Shown: positions 1-8,211, counted from the first letter of the stretch. The stretch is 64,000 nt of DNA from Bradyrhizobium diversitatis (GCF_016031635.1 NZ_JACEGD010000006.1:1-64000), one strand, 5' to 3'. Notes: generated from the letters alone by a model not told the origin. A program made the numbers and translations.

Positions 1-926
1 CCTTAGTTGAGTTCCTTGAAACGCTTGGCTTTGCAGTGAAGCGGATCGGGCTGGAGGCTGGGCCGCTGTCGCAATGGCTGCATGCGGGGCTGAAAGAAGC
101 GGGCTTCGAGACGGTTCTGCTGGAAACACGGCATGTGAAAGCAGCATTGTCAGCGATGACAGTGAAGACTGATCGCAAGGATGCACGCGGGATTGCCCAG
201 TTGATCCGGATGGGATGGTTCAGCCCGGTGCACGCGAAGTCGATAGGGGCTCAAGAAATTCGAGCGCTGCTGGTTGCGCGCAAGCAGCTTCTTGGGCGAC
301 TTATCGATGTGGAATTGAGTATCCGCGGGATATTGCGTGGTTTTGGGCTGAAGGTTGGCCCTGTGACGCGAAAAACCTTCGAAGCGCGGATCCGAGAGTT
401 GGTCGCGGGTCAGGCAACATTGGAGCGCATTGCCACGGCGATGCTTTCGGCACGATCGGCTCTGAAGGCAGAGTACGGAAGGCTACACAAGGCTGTGCTG
501 GCAACCGTGCGTGACGATGCGGTCTGTCGCCGGCTGATGACAGTGCCAGGCGTTGGTCCCCTGGTGGCTATCACATACAAATCGGCGATTGACGACCCCA
601 ATCGCATCAAGAAGTCAAAATCAGCCGGCGCGCTGTTTGGGCTAACGCCAAAGAAATACCAATCGGGAGAAAAGGACGTCACGGGCGGGATCACGCTGGC
701 CGGTGACGAGATAGTCCGCACGGTGTTGTATGAAGCCGCCAACGTTCTGCTATCGCGCATCACGCGATTCTCAAAACTCAAGCGCTGGGGGATGGACGTA
801 GCCAAGCGGCGAGGCTCGAAGCGCGCCAAAGTCGCTCTGGCGCGCAAGCTCGCAGTGATCCTGCATCGGATCTGGGTCGATGGTACAATTTACCGATGGG
901 GTGAAGCGGAGTCGATCGCAGCATAG
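1..926 (+). CDS. IS110-family transposase, 5' end outside window
   Basis: DEDD-type transposase/recombinase of an IS110-family insertion sequence. The frame stays open to the left edge (the first visible codons read LVEFLETLGFAVKRIG), so the GTG at 36 is internal and the N-terminal catalytic Asp lies outside the window. The N-terminal RuvC-like half is recognisable by the stretch TVKTDRKDARGIAQL. The C-terminal Transposase_20 half contains LMTVPGVGPLVA followed by GLTPKKYQSGEKDVTGGI, which holds the family's Ser-containing region. The visible part looks intact, with no frameshift. The noncoding tail after the stop contains strong hairpins, the arrangement expected if the guide RNA lies downstream (IS1111-like). 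Whether the whole element is intact cannot be judged because the left end is missing. Confidence 0.93.
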   Translation, partial: LVEFLETLGFAVKRIGLEAGPLSQWLHAGLKEAGFETVLLETRHVKAALSAMTVKTDRKDARGIAQLIRMGWFSPVHAKSIGAQEIRALLVARKQLLGRLIDVELSIRGILRGFGLKVGPVTRKTFEARIRELVAGQATLERIATAMLSARSALKAEYGRLHKAVLATVRDDAVCRRLMTVPGVGPLVAITYKSAIDDPNRIKKSKSAGALFGLTPKKYQSGEKDVTGGITLAGDEIVRTVLYEAANVLLSRITRFSKLKRWGMDVAKRRGSKRAKVALARKLAVILHRIWVDGTIYRWGEAESIAA

Positions 927-1118
927 AACCTGTGGAGAGGATTGAGAATGCAACCGGGCTGAACTGAAGCCCGGTGCCCGAAGTCCCGTCGCCGGGACGG
1001 TGGATCCGGTGAAGCCGTTACACGCCCAGTGCCAGCATCGGCCGAAGAGTGGATGGCCTCCGAGGTCGCAGATGGGCCAGAAGCGGAATCTTTCGTCATG
1101 CAAACCTAGGCATTCCGC
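927..1118 (+). ncRNA. Candidate IS110 bridge/seek RNA region and right end
   Basis: The noncoding tail of the IS element holds two perfect hairpins in tandem. The first has 8-bp arms ACCGGGCT/AGCCCGGT (953-960 with 968-975, 7-nt loop). The second has 6-bp arms GTCCCG/CGGGAC (983-988 with 993-998, 4-nt loop). A third inverted repeat, GCGGAAT/ATTCCGC (1083-1089 with 1112-1118), may mark the subterminal repeat near the right end. IS110-family elements are known to encode a structured RNA in their noncoding end that guides target choice. Assigning it here is inference from position and folding; the exact IS end is not determined. Confidence 0.35.
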
Positions 1119-1129
1119 TAACCATCATT

Positions 1130-1168
1130 TAGTTGTTTTAGGATGATCTAAGTTGCAAAATACAACTA
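1130..1168. promoter_or_regulatory. Inverted repeat upstream of small membrane gene
   Basis: TAGTTGT (1130-1136) and ACAACTA (1162-1168) form a 7-bp inverted repeat. Inside it lies a tighter pair, AGTTG (1151-1155) and CAACT (1163-1167). The segment is AT-rich against its surroundings and lies 13 bases before the ATG at 1182, so it is placed like an operator or promoter. No regulator is assigned. Confidence 0.35.
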
Positions 1169-1181
1169 CAATTGGCGGCGC

Positions 1182-1433
1182 ATGGGATCACTGAACAAGT
1201 CTCTGGACAATTTTTCCTATGCGGGGGTTATCGCGGCCCTTGGGGCCTTCGGCTTCTTCTTGGGAAATCTCGTTCTCAATTTTGGACTCTTGCCGTTGAT
1301 CGTCTCTCTGGTCATTGGAGCGGGATTGGGCTGGCTATGTGGCGTTTGGGTTCTCAAGGAGAGGCGTCTTCCCGCGAGCGCGACCATGGCCGAGATGAAG
1401 TCAGCCATGAAGCAAGACGGGGCTGCCAAATGA
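1182..1433 (+). CDS. Small hypothetical inner-membrane protein (83 aa)
   Basis: Unrecognised small protein. Residues about 14-34 and 38-58 are two hydrophobic stretches rich in Gly, Ala, Leu and Phe, which suggests two membrane helices joined by a very short turn. The C-terminal 25 residues are polar and probably cytoplasmic. The ATG at 1182 follows an AT-rich segment with an inverted repeat, and GGCGGCG a few bases upstream may serve as a weak ribosome binding site. Together with the two small membrane genes that follow, it forms a group of short genes between the insertion sequence and the formate dehydrogenase locus. No function can be given. Confidence 0.55.
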   Translation: MGSLNKSLDNFSYAGVIAALGAFGFFLGNLVLNFGLLPLIVSLVIGAGLGWLCGVWVLKERRLPASATMAEMKSAMKQDGAAK

Positions 1434-1527
1434 CTTCACCCCGCACCAGCTTTTCGCCTGCCGGCAGTACACTTCGTCTTCATTATTCTCGCGGCGCTGC
1501 GAAGGCGCGGTCGGGTGAGATGGCGCC

Positions 1528-1815
1528 ATGACACGTCAGAAAGTCACAATCCCGCGCAGGGCCAATGCGAGGATGCGCAAGGCCAAGTCGGTTGCGGCAT
1601 GGAGTCTGCTCGCTGCGGCATGGCTGCTTTTTCTTGCTGAGGTCTTGTCGGCCGTTTTTTCGCGGCGAGTATTTTACGGAGATAAGTTCACCCCCCTACA
1701 TTGGGTGAATTATCAGGCTGAACCGGGTGTATTCAGTTTCGTGCTAACCGGCTCACTTGCAGGGACCTGCTTCTTTGGCTGGGTTCTTCTGAGGCTTATT
1801 CCCAAACGGAGCTGA
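1528..1815 (+). CDS. Small hypothetical membrane protein (95 aa)
   Basis: Unrecognised. The N-terminus is strongly basic (MTRQKVTIPRRANARMRKAK). It is followed by a hydrophobic helix at about residues 24-47 and a second at about 72-90, so the protein probably spans the inner membrane twice with both ends in the cytoplasm by the positive-inside rule. The soluble loop between them contains two aromatic stretches. It lies 94 bases after the previous small membrane gene on the same strand. No ribosome binding site is obvious before the ATG at 1528, so expression and start are uncertain. Confidence 0.5.
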   Translation: MTRQKVTIPRRANARMRKAKSVAAWSLLAAAWLLFLAEVLSAVFSRRVFYGDKFTPLHWVNYQAEPGVFSFVLTGSLAGTCFFGWVLLRLIPKRS

Positions 1816-2024
1816 CGGTGAGGTGCCCAGGTCAGCTAAGGGGTCAGAAGCGGGCCGCAGCCGGCAGCGCTGTGAAGGCCAGCTACGGGCCCAATAGCGG
1901 TCGTAGCGTCCAGTCAATTCAACAGCAACCATAAAGAAGCGGACGCGAGAAGTTCCATCTAAACAAGAATGGATTGCGTCCCCATCTCCGGGTAGTCTCG
2001 GCTGGATCTGGGAAGGCGGAAAGC

Positions 2025-2339
2025 ATGGTGCCAGCAGACTACGTCTTTGGCTTCGCCATCGCGTCGGTCGTCGGGTTAAACCTATATTTTGGCCCGCGTA
2101 TCGCAAGCGAGCGTGTTGCCATGCAATGGGGTCCCAACAGCGAGCCGACTTGGTACGCCCCAAAATGGCTCGCAATGTGGGGGATGATTGCCTTCATGGC
2201 GGCCGTTCGGCTCTTCATTTGGCTGGCTTCAACATATGCACCGCAGCATGTGCACGGTGTTGAATTAGGAATAGTCATCTTCTCGCTAATCGCCGCCGGT
2301 TCTCACCTGTTCATTTTGATGAAGGCGAGAGCGCCTTAG
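2025..2339 (+). CDS. Small hypothetical membrane protein (104 aa), possibly DUF1648-like
   Basis: Three hydrophobic segments (about residues 4-24, 43-65 and 77-97) suggest a three-helix inner-membrane protein. Between the first two lies MQWGPNSEPTWYAPK, which resembles the short His/Trp/Gly-Pro segment of DUF1648 proteins. That match is weak and made by eye. The frame is open further upstream to 1974, but ATG 2025 is preferred because GGGAAGGCGG lies about ten bases before it and the upstream extension is not hydrophobic. It is followed after 14 bases by another small exported-looking gene. No function is assigned. Confidence 0.5.
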   Translation: MVPADYVFGFAIASVVGLNLYFGPRIASERVAMQWGPNSEPTWYAPKWLAMWGMIAFMAAVRLFIWLASTYAPQHVHGVELGIVIFSLIAAGSHLFILMKARAP

Positions 2340-2353
2340 GGAGGATCAGGCTC

Positions 2354-2497
2354 GTGAATGCGAAGTCCTTTGCGAAGCTTGTTGGGATGGTAGCGATATC
2401 CGTGGTGGCCGCCACATTGCTCCTCGGTGGGAGCAAGGATGCAAACAGTTTCGGCTTTGTTGGTTCACAAGCCGCAGATCACGCTCAAGGTGGGTGA
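2354..2497 (+). CDS. Very small exported or membrane peptide (47 aa)
   Basis: A short open frame with a GTG start. It has a good ribosome binding site (GGGAGGA, about nine bases upstream) and the shape of a signal sequence: basic N-terminus (NAKSFAK), a hydrophobic core of about 16 residues (LVGMVAISVVAATLLLGG), then a polar Gly/Ser/Asn tail. It sits 14 bases after the previous membrane gene, so the two may be translated together. It may instead be the remnant of a longer exported protein, since the frame ends soon after the signal-like segment. Support is only the ribosome binding site and composition. Confidence 0.35.
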   Translation: MNAKSFAKLVGMVAISVVAATLLLGGSKDANSFGFVGSQAADHAQGG

Positions 2498-2540
2498 CTT
2501 CCGCTTTACGTTGGTGAGCCGACATCTATGAGTACATGCG

Positions 2541-4625
2541 CTAGTCCTTGCCCTCGCGCTGGCGCAGATAGTCATCCGTCGTCCGCGGCGGCGTTCGTTC
2601 CGGAACGCCCTTGAACGGATCGAATTGCTGTTCGCTCATGACGATGACGCGGCAGTCTGCGCACATCCTGAGTGCCTCGATGCGCCGGTCGCCTGCCGGA
2701 TACATCCAGTGCCGGCCCTCGAGCTTGGCTGCGATGCGGTCGATCGTGCTCTTGACGCCGAAGGGCGTGCCGCAGCGGACGCAGAGTGCGGGCTCCTCTT
2801 CCTTGATGATCGTCGCGGGAGCGCGCGCCGCGCGGAAATCGATCTGCGGCTTGAGGCTGATGACCTTTTCCGGACAGGTGCTCTCGCACAGGCCGCACTG
2901 CACGCAGGCATCCTCGATGAATTTCAGCACGGGCCGCTCGGGATCGTCGCGTAGCGCGCCGGTCGGGCAGGCCGAGACGCAAGAGAGGCACAGCGTGCAG
3001 CCATCAGTGTCGACGGTGATTGCGCCCACCGGCGCCCCCTGTGGCAGCGCGATCACGTCGACCGCCTGCGGCGCCAGCCGATGCAGCTCGCTCAGGGCGA
3101 ACCGCAGGAGGTCGCGCCGCTTGCCGACGGTCCTGAAGGTCGCGGGCGTCGCGACCGCAGTGAGCGTGCCGATGTCAGTCAGATGCTCGCCCAGAGCATC
3201 GGGGTCGTCGGTTTCGATGGTGGCGAGGCGACGGCCCGCAAATCCAAGGCCGCCGAGGATCGCTTCGGCCATCGCGATCGTCTGCGACAGTCCGGTCACA
3301 TCGTGGCGCGGCTTGGTACGGAGCAGGAAGCGCACAGCGGATACGCCATAGGCGAAGGCGCCGACGATCGCTTCCAGCCCCAGCTGTGTGAGCTCGTTGA
3401 CGGCAAAGGGAAGCACGTTCGCCGGCAGGCCGTCGCCGTGCCGCGCGAGGGCATCGATCAGGGGTGTGCCGTGCGGGCTGTCATGAAAGAGCAGCACTGC
3501 ATTCGCGCCGCCGGCCTCGCGATAGGCGAGCAGCATGGCGCGGATTTTCTGGAGCTGCGCATCGGCTGGAGGCAGCGTGTAGGATACCGCACTGGTGGGG
3601 CAGGCAGCCGCGCATTGGCCGCAGCCCGCGCAGATGTTCGGATCGATTGCGACATGATCGCCGACGGGGGTGATCGCCCCGGTCGGGCAGAGATCGAGGC
3701 AGCGATGGCAGCCGGTGCGCTTCGAGCGCGAATGGGCGCAAAGCGCGGGCGCGACGTCGACATATTTCGGCTTGTCGAAGCTGCCGACGAGATCGCGCGC
3801 GGTCAGCACGGCGCGGAGCACTGCGGCGGGATCTTTCGTGTCGGCGCGCAGATAGCCGTCGCGCAGGTCGTGAGCGGGAAACAGCGGCAGATCGCCGGAA
3901 AGATCGAGGATGACATCGCAGCGCGAGGTGACTCCGCTTCGCGGCGGGTCCAGCACGAAACGATCGCGCGAGGAGGGACGGGGACGCGCATAGTCGTCGA
4001 TCACAAGCTCGAACGCGCCGAAATGTCCCGTCGCGGAGCGGATCGTGCCCTTCACGACCGGAAAGACCGTTGCAGTTGGCAACACCGTGTCGTCGAGCTG
4101 CTTCAGCATCACCGTGACGTCGAGGTGATCGGCAAGCAGGCGGCCGGCCTCGATCGCGGCCTCATCGCGCCCGTAGATCAGGATCACGCCCTCGCTCGAC
4201 AGGGTGACGAGCGGATAGTCCGGGGCCGGGATGGCGGCGGACGCGAGCAGGGCGGCCATTTTCGCACCGGCGCGCGCGCCGTCGCGGGACCAGCCGGCCG
4301 TTTCGCGGATGTTGACGAAACTGATCGCATCAGCCCGTTCACCGGCCTCGTCCGAGAACTGCGCTGCCTGCTGCGTGCAGGCGACCGTCAACACGCCGTC
4401 TGCCGCGGCGGTCTTGCGGAAGTGATCGAGCTCCGCGCCGCAGAGGTGGCGAAAGCCCTTGACCTCGCTGTTCGGGCATCCGCGCCGGATCGCAGCCACG
4501 TCGAGGGACATCGTGTCTTCGCACGAGCAGATCAGGACGGTCTTCGACGGCTGCTCCAGGTTAACCCCTCCGCCATTCGGACGCCGACGACGGACTCGCG
4601 CCGGCCCTTCGCCTCGTATAGACAT
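2541..4625 (-). CDS. Multi-[4Fe-4S] cluster protein of the formate dehydrogenase locus (694 aa)
   Basis: Large iron-sulfur protein, probably a cytoplasmic electron-transfer partner. Ferredoxin-type motifs are visible: CHRCLDLCP and CAGCGQCAAACP in the middle (about residues 310-350), then CTLCLSCVSACP and CVQCGLCESTCP (about 550-600), followed by zinc-ribbon-like pairs CVRCG and CADC near the C-terminus. The N-terminal third contains LICSC and a GYG-like nucleotide-binding flavour (VILIYGRDEAA). It is divergent from the formate dehydrogenase accessory genes with 83 bases between, and this pairing is recurrent around rhizobial formate dehydrogenases. ATG 4625 lacks a clear ribosome binding site. 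A CTG preceded by GGAGGGGTTAAC, about 20 codons inside, is a possible alternative start. The exact electron partner is unknown. Confidence 0.8.
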   Translation of the reverse strand: MSIRGEGPARVRRRRPNGGGVNLEQPSKTVLICSCEDTMSLDVAAIRRGCPNSEVKGFRHLCGAELDHFRKTAAADGVLTVACTQQAAQFSDEAGERADAISFVNIRETAGWSRDGARAGAKMAALLASAAIPAPDYPLVTLSSEGVILIYGRDEAAIEAGRLLADHLDVTVMLKQLDDTVLPTATVFPVVKGTIRSATGHFGAFELVIDDYARPRPSSRDRFVLDPPRSGVTSRCDVILDLSGDLPLFPAHDLRDGYLRADTKDPAAVLRAVLTARDLVGSFDKPKYVDVAPALCAHSRSKRTGCHRCLDLCPTGAITPVGDHVAIDPNICAGCGQCAAACPTSAVSYTLPPADAQLQKIRAMLLAYREAGGANAVLLFHDSPHGTPLIDALARHGDGLPANVLPFAVNELTQLGLEAIVGAFAYGVSAVRFLLRTKPRHDVTGLSQTIAMAEAILGGLGFAGRRLATIETDDPDALGEHLTDIGTLTAVATPATFRTVGKRRDLLRFALSELHRLAPQAVDVIALPQGAPVGAITVDTDGCTLCLSCVSACPTGALRDDPERPVLKFIEDACVQCGLCESTCPEKVISLKPQIDFRAARAPATIIKEEEPALCVRCGTPFGVKSTIDRIAAKLEGRHWMYPAGDRRIEALRMCADCRVIVMSEQQFDPFKGVPERTPPRTTDDYLRQREGKD

Positions 4626-4708
4626 TATCCATCGGGAAGAAAAGGAAAGCGGAGGACGGCCTGTCGTCGACCCCAGTCAACCATGTTTCCCTGGCGGAAC
4701 CTATTCAC

Positions 4709-5416
4709 TTGCCGCCGCCGTTCACGTTGGTGCGATTGCGCGAGAGCGGAGATGCCTTTGCCCATGCATGCCGCATCGCACCGGAGGCCGGTGCCGGCAC
4801 GCTGGTCTATGTCGGGCGCTTCGACCTCGCAGAGTTCGCCGTGGTGCTGGAGCCGGCCGAGCCGTTGCGCAGCGCGCGCCGCGCCTTTTACGCCGGCATG
4901 GTCGCTCTCACCGATGCCCTTAGCGCCTATGCGCCGCCGAGCAAGCCGATCACGCTCAATTGGCCGGACGCGGTCAGGATCGACGGGGGCCTGGTCGGCG
5001 GCGGACGGTTGGGTTGGCTTACCGGAGCTGACGAGGACGCGCCGCCGCCCTGGCTGGTCTTCGGCGCCATGATAAGGACGGTTGCCATGAACGATGACGA
5101 TCCGGGCGTCCACCCGCTGGCCTCGGCGCTCGACCAGGAAGGCTTTGGCGAGGCCGGCGCGGCGCAGATCACGGAGAGCTTTGCCCGGCACCTGATGTTG
5201 GCGCTGGATGGCTGGCGGGTCGACGGCTTTGACAGCGTCGCGCGCGACTATCTCACGCGGATTCCGCGTGAAAGACAGACGGTTCAACGCATTGACGATC
5301 GCGGCGATGTCCTGACACGCCGCATCGGGACGGATCGGGTCCAGCGAAGCGATCTCGTGCGGGCGCTCGCGACGCCGTCCTGGCTCGATCCGGCCCTCGG
5401 AGGACCGCGCCTGTGA
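4709..5416 (+). CDS. Biotin/lipoate protein ligase-like protein, FDH-associated
   Basis: The fold family is suggested by the central block ITLNWPDAVRIDGGLVGGGRLGW, shaped like the W-P-N-D-[I/V] substrate-binding strand of biotin and lipoate ligases, and by the later hydrophobic strand WLVFGAMIRTV. It lacks the GRGR-type biotinyl-AMP motif of BirA, so it may not be a classical ligase. The start is a TTG at 4709; no in-frame ATG precedes it. It opens a run of accessory genes (DUF6505, DUF6352, DUF3305, DUF3306) that overlap by four bases each, pointing to one operon ending in formate dehydrogenase. The role in formate dehydrogenase assembly is inferred from context only. Confidence 0.7.
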   Translation: MPPPFTLVRLRESGDAFAHACRIAPEAGAGTLVYVGRFDLAEFAVVLEPAEPLRSARRAFYAGMVALTDALSAYAPPSKPITLNWPDAVRIDGGLVGGGRLGWLTGADEDAPPPWLVFGAMIRTVAMNDDDPGVHPLASALDQEGFGEAGAAQITESFARHLMLALDGWRVDGFDSVARDYLTRIPRERQTVQRIDDRGDVLTRRIGTDRVQRSDLVRALATPSWLDPALGGPRL

Positions 5417-5958
5417 AGCTCTTGCGCACCATCGCGCTCGATCCCTCCGACACCTTCGTGTTCGACGTGGCGGCGGAACCGGCCGAATGGGCCGTCTCAG
5501 GCGCTTTCCGCTTCTGGGATCACGACGCTGCCAGGCTCGAGGGCAAGGCGCGCGCGGCGTTTCGCGGCGGTTTCCTCGGGGTGCAGTCCTGGGGCTGGTC
5601 GACGCTGGCACAGATCGTTCCGGCAACCGAAGACGATCGTCGCGGCCTGGTCGATCTCCTTGCCAGGCAACTCGTCGATCGCTTCGGTGCGCCGGACATG
5701 GCGGCGGCGAAGACGGCCGCGGAAGAGGAGGTCGCTTTCGCGCAGTCGCTTTGCAGCCATCCGATCAGCTCTCTCATTGCAGTGCACCGCACCTCGAGCG
5801 ACGGCGAAGTCCGCGAGTCGTTCCGCCGGCTGCAACTCCGGCAAGGGCAAGGTCAGGGACACAGCAAGGCATTCTCGTTCATGGAAATTGAGGACGAGGT
5901 CCAGCCTGACGGCGATCTCAGGATTGCGGATCTGGGGCGGGAGCCGACCGTCCGATGA
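5413..5958 (+). CDS. DUF6505 family protein, FDH-associated
   Basis: Protein of 181 residues, recognised by overall pattern (N-terminal MKLLRTIALDPSDTFVF; FRFWDHD; GFLGVQSWGWSTLAQIV) as the DUF6505 protein found beside formate dehydrogenase genes in Rhizobiales. No signal peptide or membrane segment, so it is cytoplasmic. The GTG start overlaps the stop of the ligase-like gene and its own end overlaps the DUF6352 gene, so it is translationally coupled to both neighbours. Gln/Gly-rich residues (about 143-150) form a short low-complexity stretch. Molecular function is unknown; a role in assembly of the formate dehydrogenase is inferred from the conserved neighbourhood. Confidence 0.72.
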   Translation: MKLLRTIALDPSDTFVFDVAAEPAEWAVSGAFRFWDHDAARLEGKARAAFRGGFLGVQSWGWSTLAQIVPATEDDRRGLVDLLARQLVDRFGAPDMAAAKTAAEEEVAFAQSLCSHPISSLIAVHRTSSDGEVRESFRRLQLRQGQGQGHSKAFSFMEIEDEVQPDGDLRIADLGREPTVR

Positions 5959-6962
5959 ACGATTTCTGGATCGCCTGTGGTCATCACCTGCTCGATCGCG
6001 ACGAGGGCGGTGGGCTCCGTGTCACGGACGAGTTCCTCAAGGCCTATTTTGCCCGCCCCGAGCTGATGCCGCCGGACGATGCGTGCCCGGTCGAACGCCG
6101 GCTGCACCGCGAATTGCTCGCCGACCCGCGCCAGGCGGTCAGCGCCGGCGAAATCGCCGGGATGGTCGATACGGATGCGCGGGAGAATTGGCAGTTCGTG
6201 TTGGCGTTCCGCGATCTTCTGTTGCGGCATCCGACGCTCGAAGCCGCTTATCTTGCATCGGTGAGATCGGGTGCGAACGATTTGCCGCCGCTGTTCGTCA
6301 ACCAGCTCGTTCACGTCATCCTGCGGAATGCGCTCGATGGCTGCGACGACCCGTTCGTGCTGCGCGCGGCCGAATTGTTCTTCCGGACCCAGCGCATCCT
6401 GCCGCATGAGCAGGCCCTGTTGCTCGGAGACGAGGAGGTCGTTGGAGGCCGGAGCCCGACCCCGGTACTCTCTCTGATGTCGATGCTGGGCGCCACCACC
6501 GATGCCGTGGTCGAGGTGTTGGGCGAGGAAAATGCCGAGGCCTATTGGCAGCGCAGCGACCAGTTCGACATGGCCCTTGACCTTACGGCCGGCGGCCGCG
6601 GGCCGGTTGCCCTGGCGCAGGCGATGACGCGCTGGGTCTCCCATCTGCTCGGCATCGACGTCGTGATCGAGCCGCTGCGCGCGCTGCACGAGGCAAGGCT
6701 CACCTGGTATGTCGGGCTCGATGCCGACGCCACGAGGCTCGGCGACCGGCTGTGGCACGGCGAAGAACTCGGCGAGCGCGACGCCGATCGCGTCCTCGCG
6801 CTGTTCCGCCTGACGTTTGCGGATTCAGGCAGCGCTCTTGACGATGTCGGGGGTGAACCGGTCTACCTGATCCTGTCGATGACGGCGGATCAGAAGCTCC
6901 GGATGAAGCCACAGAATCTGCTGACCGGGCTGCCGGTTAAGCACCTGGAGATGGCGACATGA
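5955..6962 (+). CDS. DUF6352 family protein, FDH-associated
   Basis: Protein of 335 residues matching the DUF6352 family by its start (MNDFWIACGHHLLDRD), the segment VTDEFLKAYFARPEL, and its all-helical appearance. It is soluble and cytoplasmic. It overlaps the genes on both sides by four bases (ATGA junctions), which suggests coordinated production in fixed ratio. The family is known only from genomic association with formate dehydrogenases and their DUF3305/DUF3306 neighbours. A scaffold or assembly role is plausible but inferred. No catalytic motif is apparent, although a conserved-looking GHHLLDR segment near the N-terminus could bind metal. Confidence 0.75.
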   Translation: MNDFWIACGHHLLDRDEGGGLRVTDEFLKAYFARPELMPPDDACPVERRLHRELLADPRQAVSAGEIAGMVDTDARENWQFVLAFRDLLLRHPTLEAAYLASVRSGANDLPPLFVNQLVHVILRNALDGCDDPFVLRAAELFFRTQRILPHEQALLLGDEEVVGGRSPTPVLSLMSMLGATTDAVVEVLGEENAEAYWQRSDQFDMALDLTAGGRGPVALAQAMTRWVSHLLGIDVVIEPLRALHEARLTWYVGLDADATRLGDRLWHGEELGERDADRVLALFRLTFADSGSALDDVGGEPVYLILSMTADQKLRMKPQNLLTGLPVKHLEMAT

Positions 6963-7477
6963 GCCCTGCGGCGTTGCCCACCCTCTCGATTGCCGTCGGC
7001 GTCGTGGTCGAGCGGCGCTCGGCTGACTCGCCGTGGGTCGATTTCATCTGGCGCGGAATTGCCGTCCTGCCGGACAAGCCGGTGATGACACCGCCGTGGA
7101 CCGTGCTTCGCGAGCAGGACGGCACGACGCTGTTTTATGCCGGAAGCGCGACCGTCGATCTCTATCCCTCCGAGACGGCGCGCTATCGCGACAATCTCGC
7201 CTCCGGCAGTCCGAGCGTCTGGATCGTGCTGTCGCCCTCGGACGGCGCCTGGCCCTATGCCGTCGCCGCGGTGACGGCCGACCCCGCCGAGGGCGAAGGC
7301 TTCACCGAAGCCGCCGACAATCTCGTCGAGGCCGTGCCGATGCCGGAGGTGCTGCGCGAAGCGATTGAAAGCTTCGTGGCCGAGCACCATGTCGAGCGGG
7401 AATTCGTCAAGCGCAAGCGGCGCCGCGCCGACCCGGAGGCACTGGCACGGCGCGAGCATGAAGGCGGACAGGAATGA
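6959..7477 (+). CDS. DUF3305 domain protein, FDH-associated
   Basis: Protein of 172 residues recognised as DUF3305 by the N-terminal pattern SIAVGVVVERRSADSPWVD followed by WRGIAVLP and the central LYPSETARYRDNL. It is soluble, with a strongly basic stretch near the C-terminus (KRKRRRADPEALARR). It overlaps the upstream DUF6352 and downstream DUF3306 genes by four bases each. The DUF3305-DUF3306 pair is a regular companion of proteobacterial formate dehydrogenases, but no biochemical function is established to my knowledge. Assembly or quality control of the enzyme is inferred from context. Confidence 0.8.
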   Translation: MSPAALPTLSIAVGVVVERRSADSPWVDFIWRGIAVLPDKPVMTPPWTVLREQDGTTLFYAGSATVDLYPSETARYRDNLASGSPSVWIVLSPSDGAWPYAVAAVTADPAEGEGFTEAADNLVEAVPMPEVLREAIESFVAEHHVEREFVKRKRRRADPEALARREHEGGQE

Positions 7478-8082
7478 GTGAGGAGGAGTTCCTTGCACGT
7501 TGGTCCCGCCGCAAGCGCGAATCGCGAGCGGAGCCGGCGAAGCCTGCCGCGGCGCAGCCCGCGCCGCCGTCCGAGGTCACGGAGGACGAGGCTGAGTTCG
7601 ATCTATCGAGTCTGCCGTCGATCGACGACATCAATGCTGCGAGCGACATCACGGCCTTCCTCGGCAAGAGGATTCCTCGGGACTTGAGCCGTGCGGCCCT
7701 TCGCCGCGCCTGGGCGACCGATCCCGCCATTCGCGACTTTGTGGGGCTTGCGGAGAATGCATGGGACTTCAACGATCCGACTGCGATGCCGGGTTTTGGC
7801 CCGCTGGATTGCTCGACGGAGGAGTTGGCCGCATTGGTCGATCGCATTGTCGGCGGCGTGCGCGAGGCGGCCCAGTCCCTTGCCGAGGCATCGACTGAAA
7901 GCGGGGATTCTCCGGCGGATTCGCATCAAGCCGATGTGGCACTTGTTTCCAATGTCGTTGAGCCCGATGAGAGGCAGCACCCGGCGATCCCTGCTGCAGT
8001 GCAACCGACAGTGGGCGAAAGACCTGCGGATTCCGCGGAGCCGGTGAGGTCCCGCACGCATGGTGGTGCACTGCCGCGGTGA
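7474..8082 (+). CDS. DUF3306 domain protein, FDH-associated
   Basis: Protein of 202 residues with the family's typical opening MSEEEFLARWSRRKRE. A disordered Pro/Ala/Glu segment follows (about 20-40). Next is the conserved DUF3306 core: LPSIDDINAASDITAFL, VPRDL-like RIPRDLSRAALRRAW, WDFNDP, GFGPL. The C-terminal 60 residues are polar and probably unstructured. It ends the tightly overlapping accessory run. A gap of 129 bases then precedes the chaperone gene, so a second promoter may lie there. Function is inferred only from partnership with DUF3305 and formate dehydrogenase. Confidence 0.8.
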   Translation: MSEEEFLARWSRRKRESRAEPAKPAAAQPAPPSEVTEDEAEFDLSSLPSIDDINAASDITAFLGKRIPRDLSRAALRRAWATDPAIRDFVGLAENAWDFNDPTAMPGFGPLDCSTEELAALVDRIVGGVREAAQSLAEASTESGDSPADSHQADVALVSNVVEPDERQHPAIPAAVQPTVGERPADSAEPVRSRTHGGALPR

Positions 8083-8211
8083 ACCACGACCAAAGACTAT
8101 AGGTACAGGCTATGGCAGGCGATTGACCGGCGCTGGAACCGGGATTACGCTGTCTACTGCTTTGTAACAAAAGCGATAATCAAGCAGACGGGACTTGGAT
8201 GGGAGGTCCAC

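Noticed and set aside
2611..5072. Long open frames on the + strand opposite the iron-sulfur protein gene (up to 663 codons)
   Set aside because: They arise from codon bias of the real minus-strand gene in high-GC DNA. They show no family similarity, and the opposite strand has clear ferredoxin motifs.
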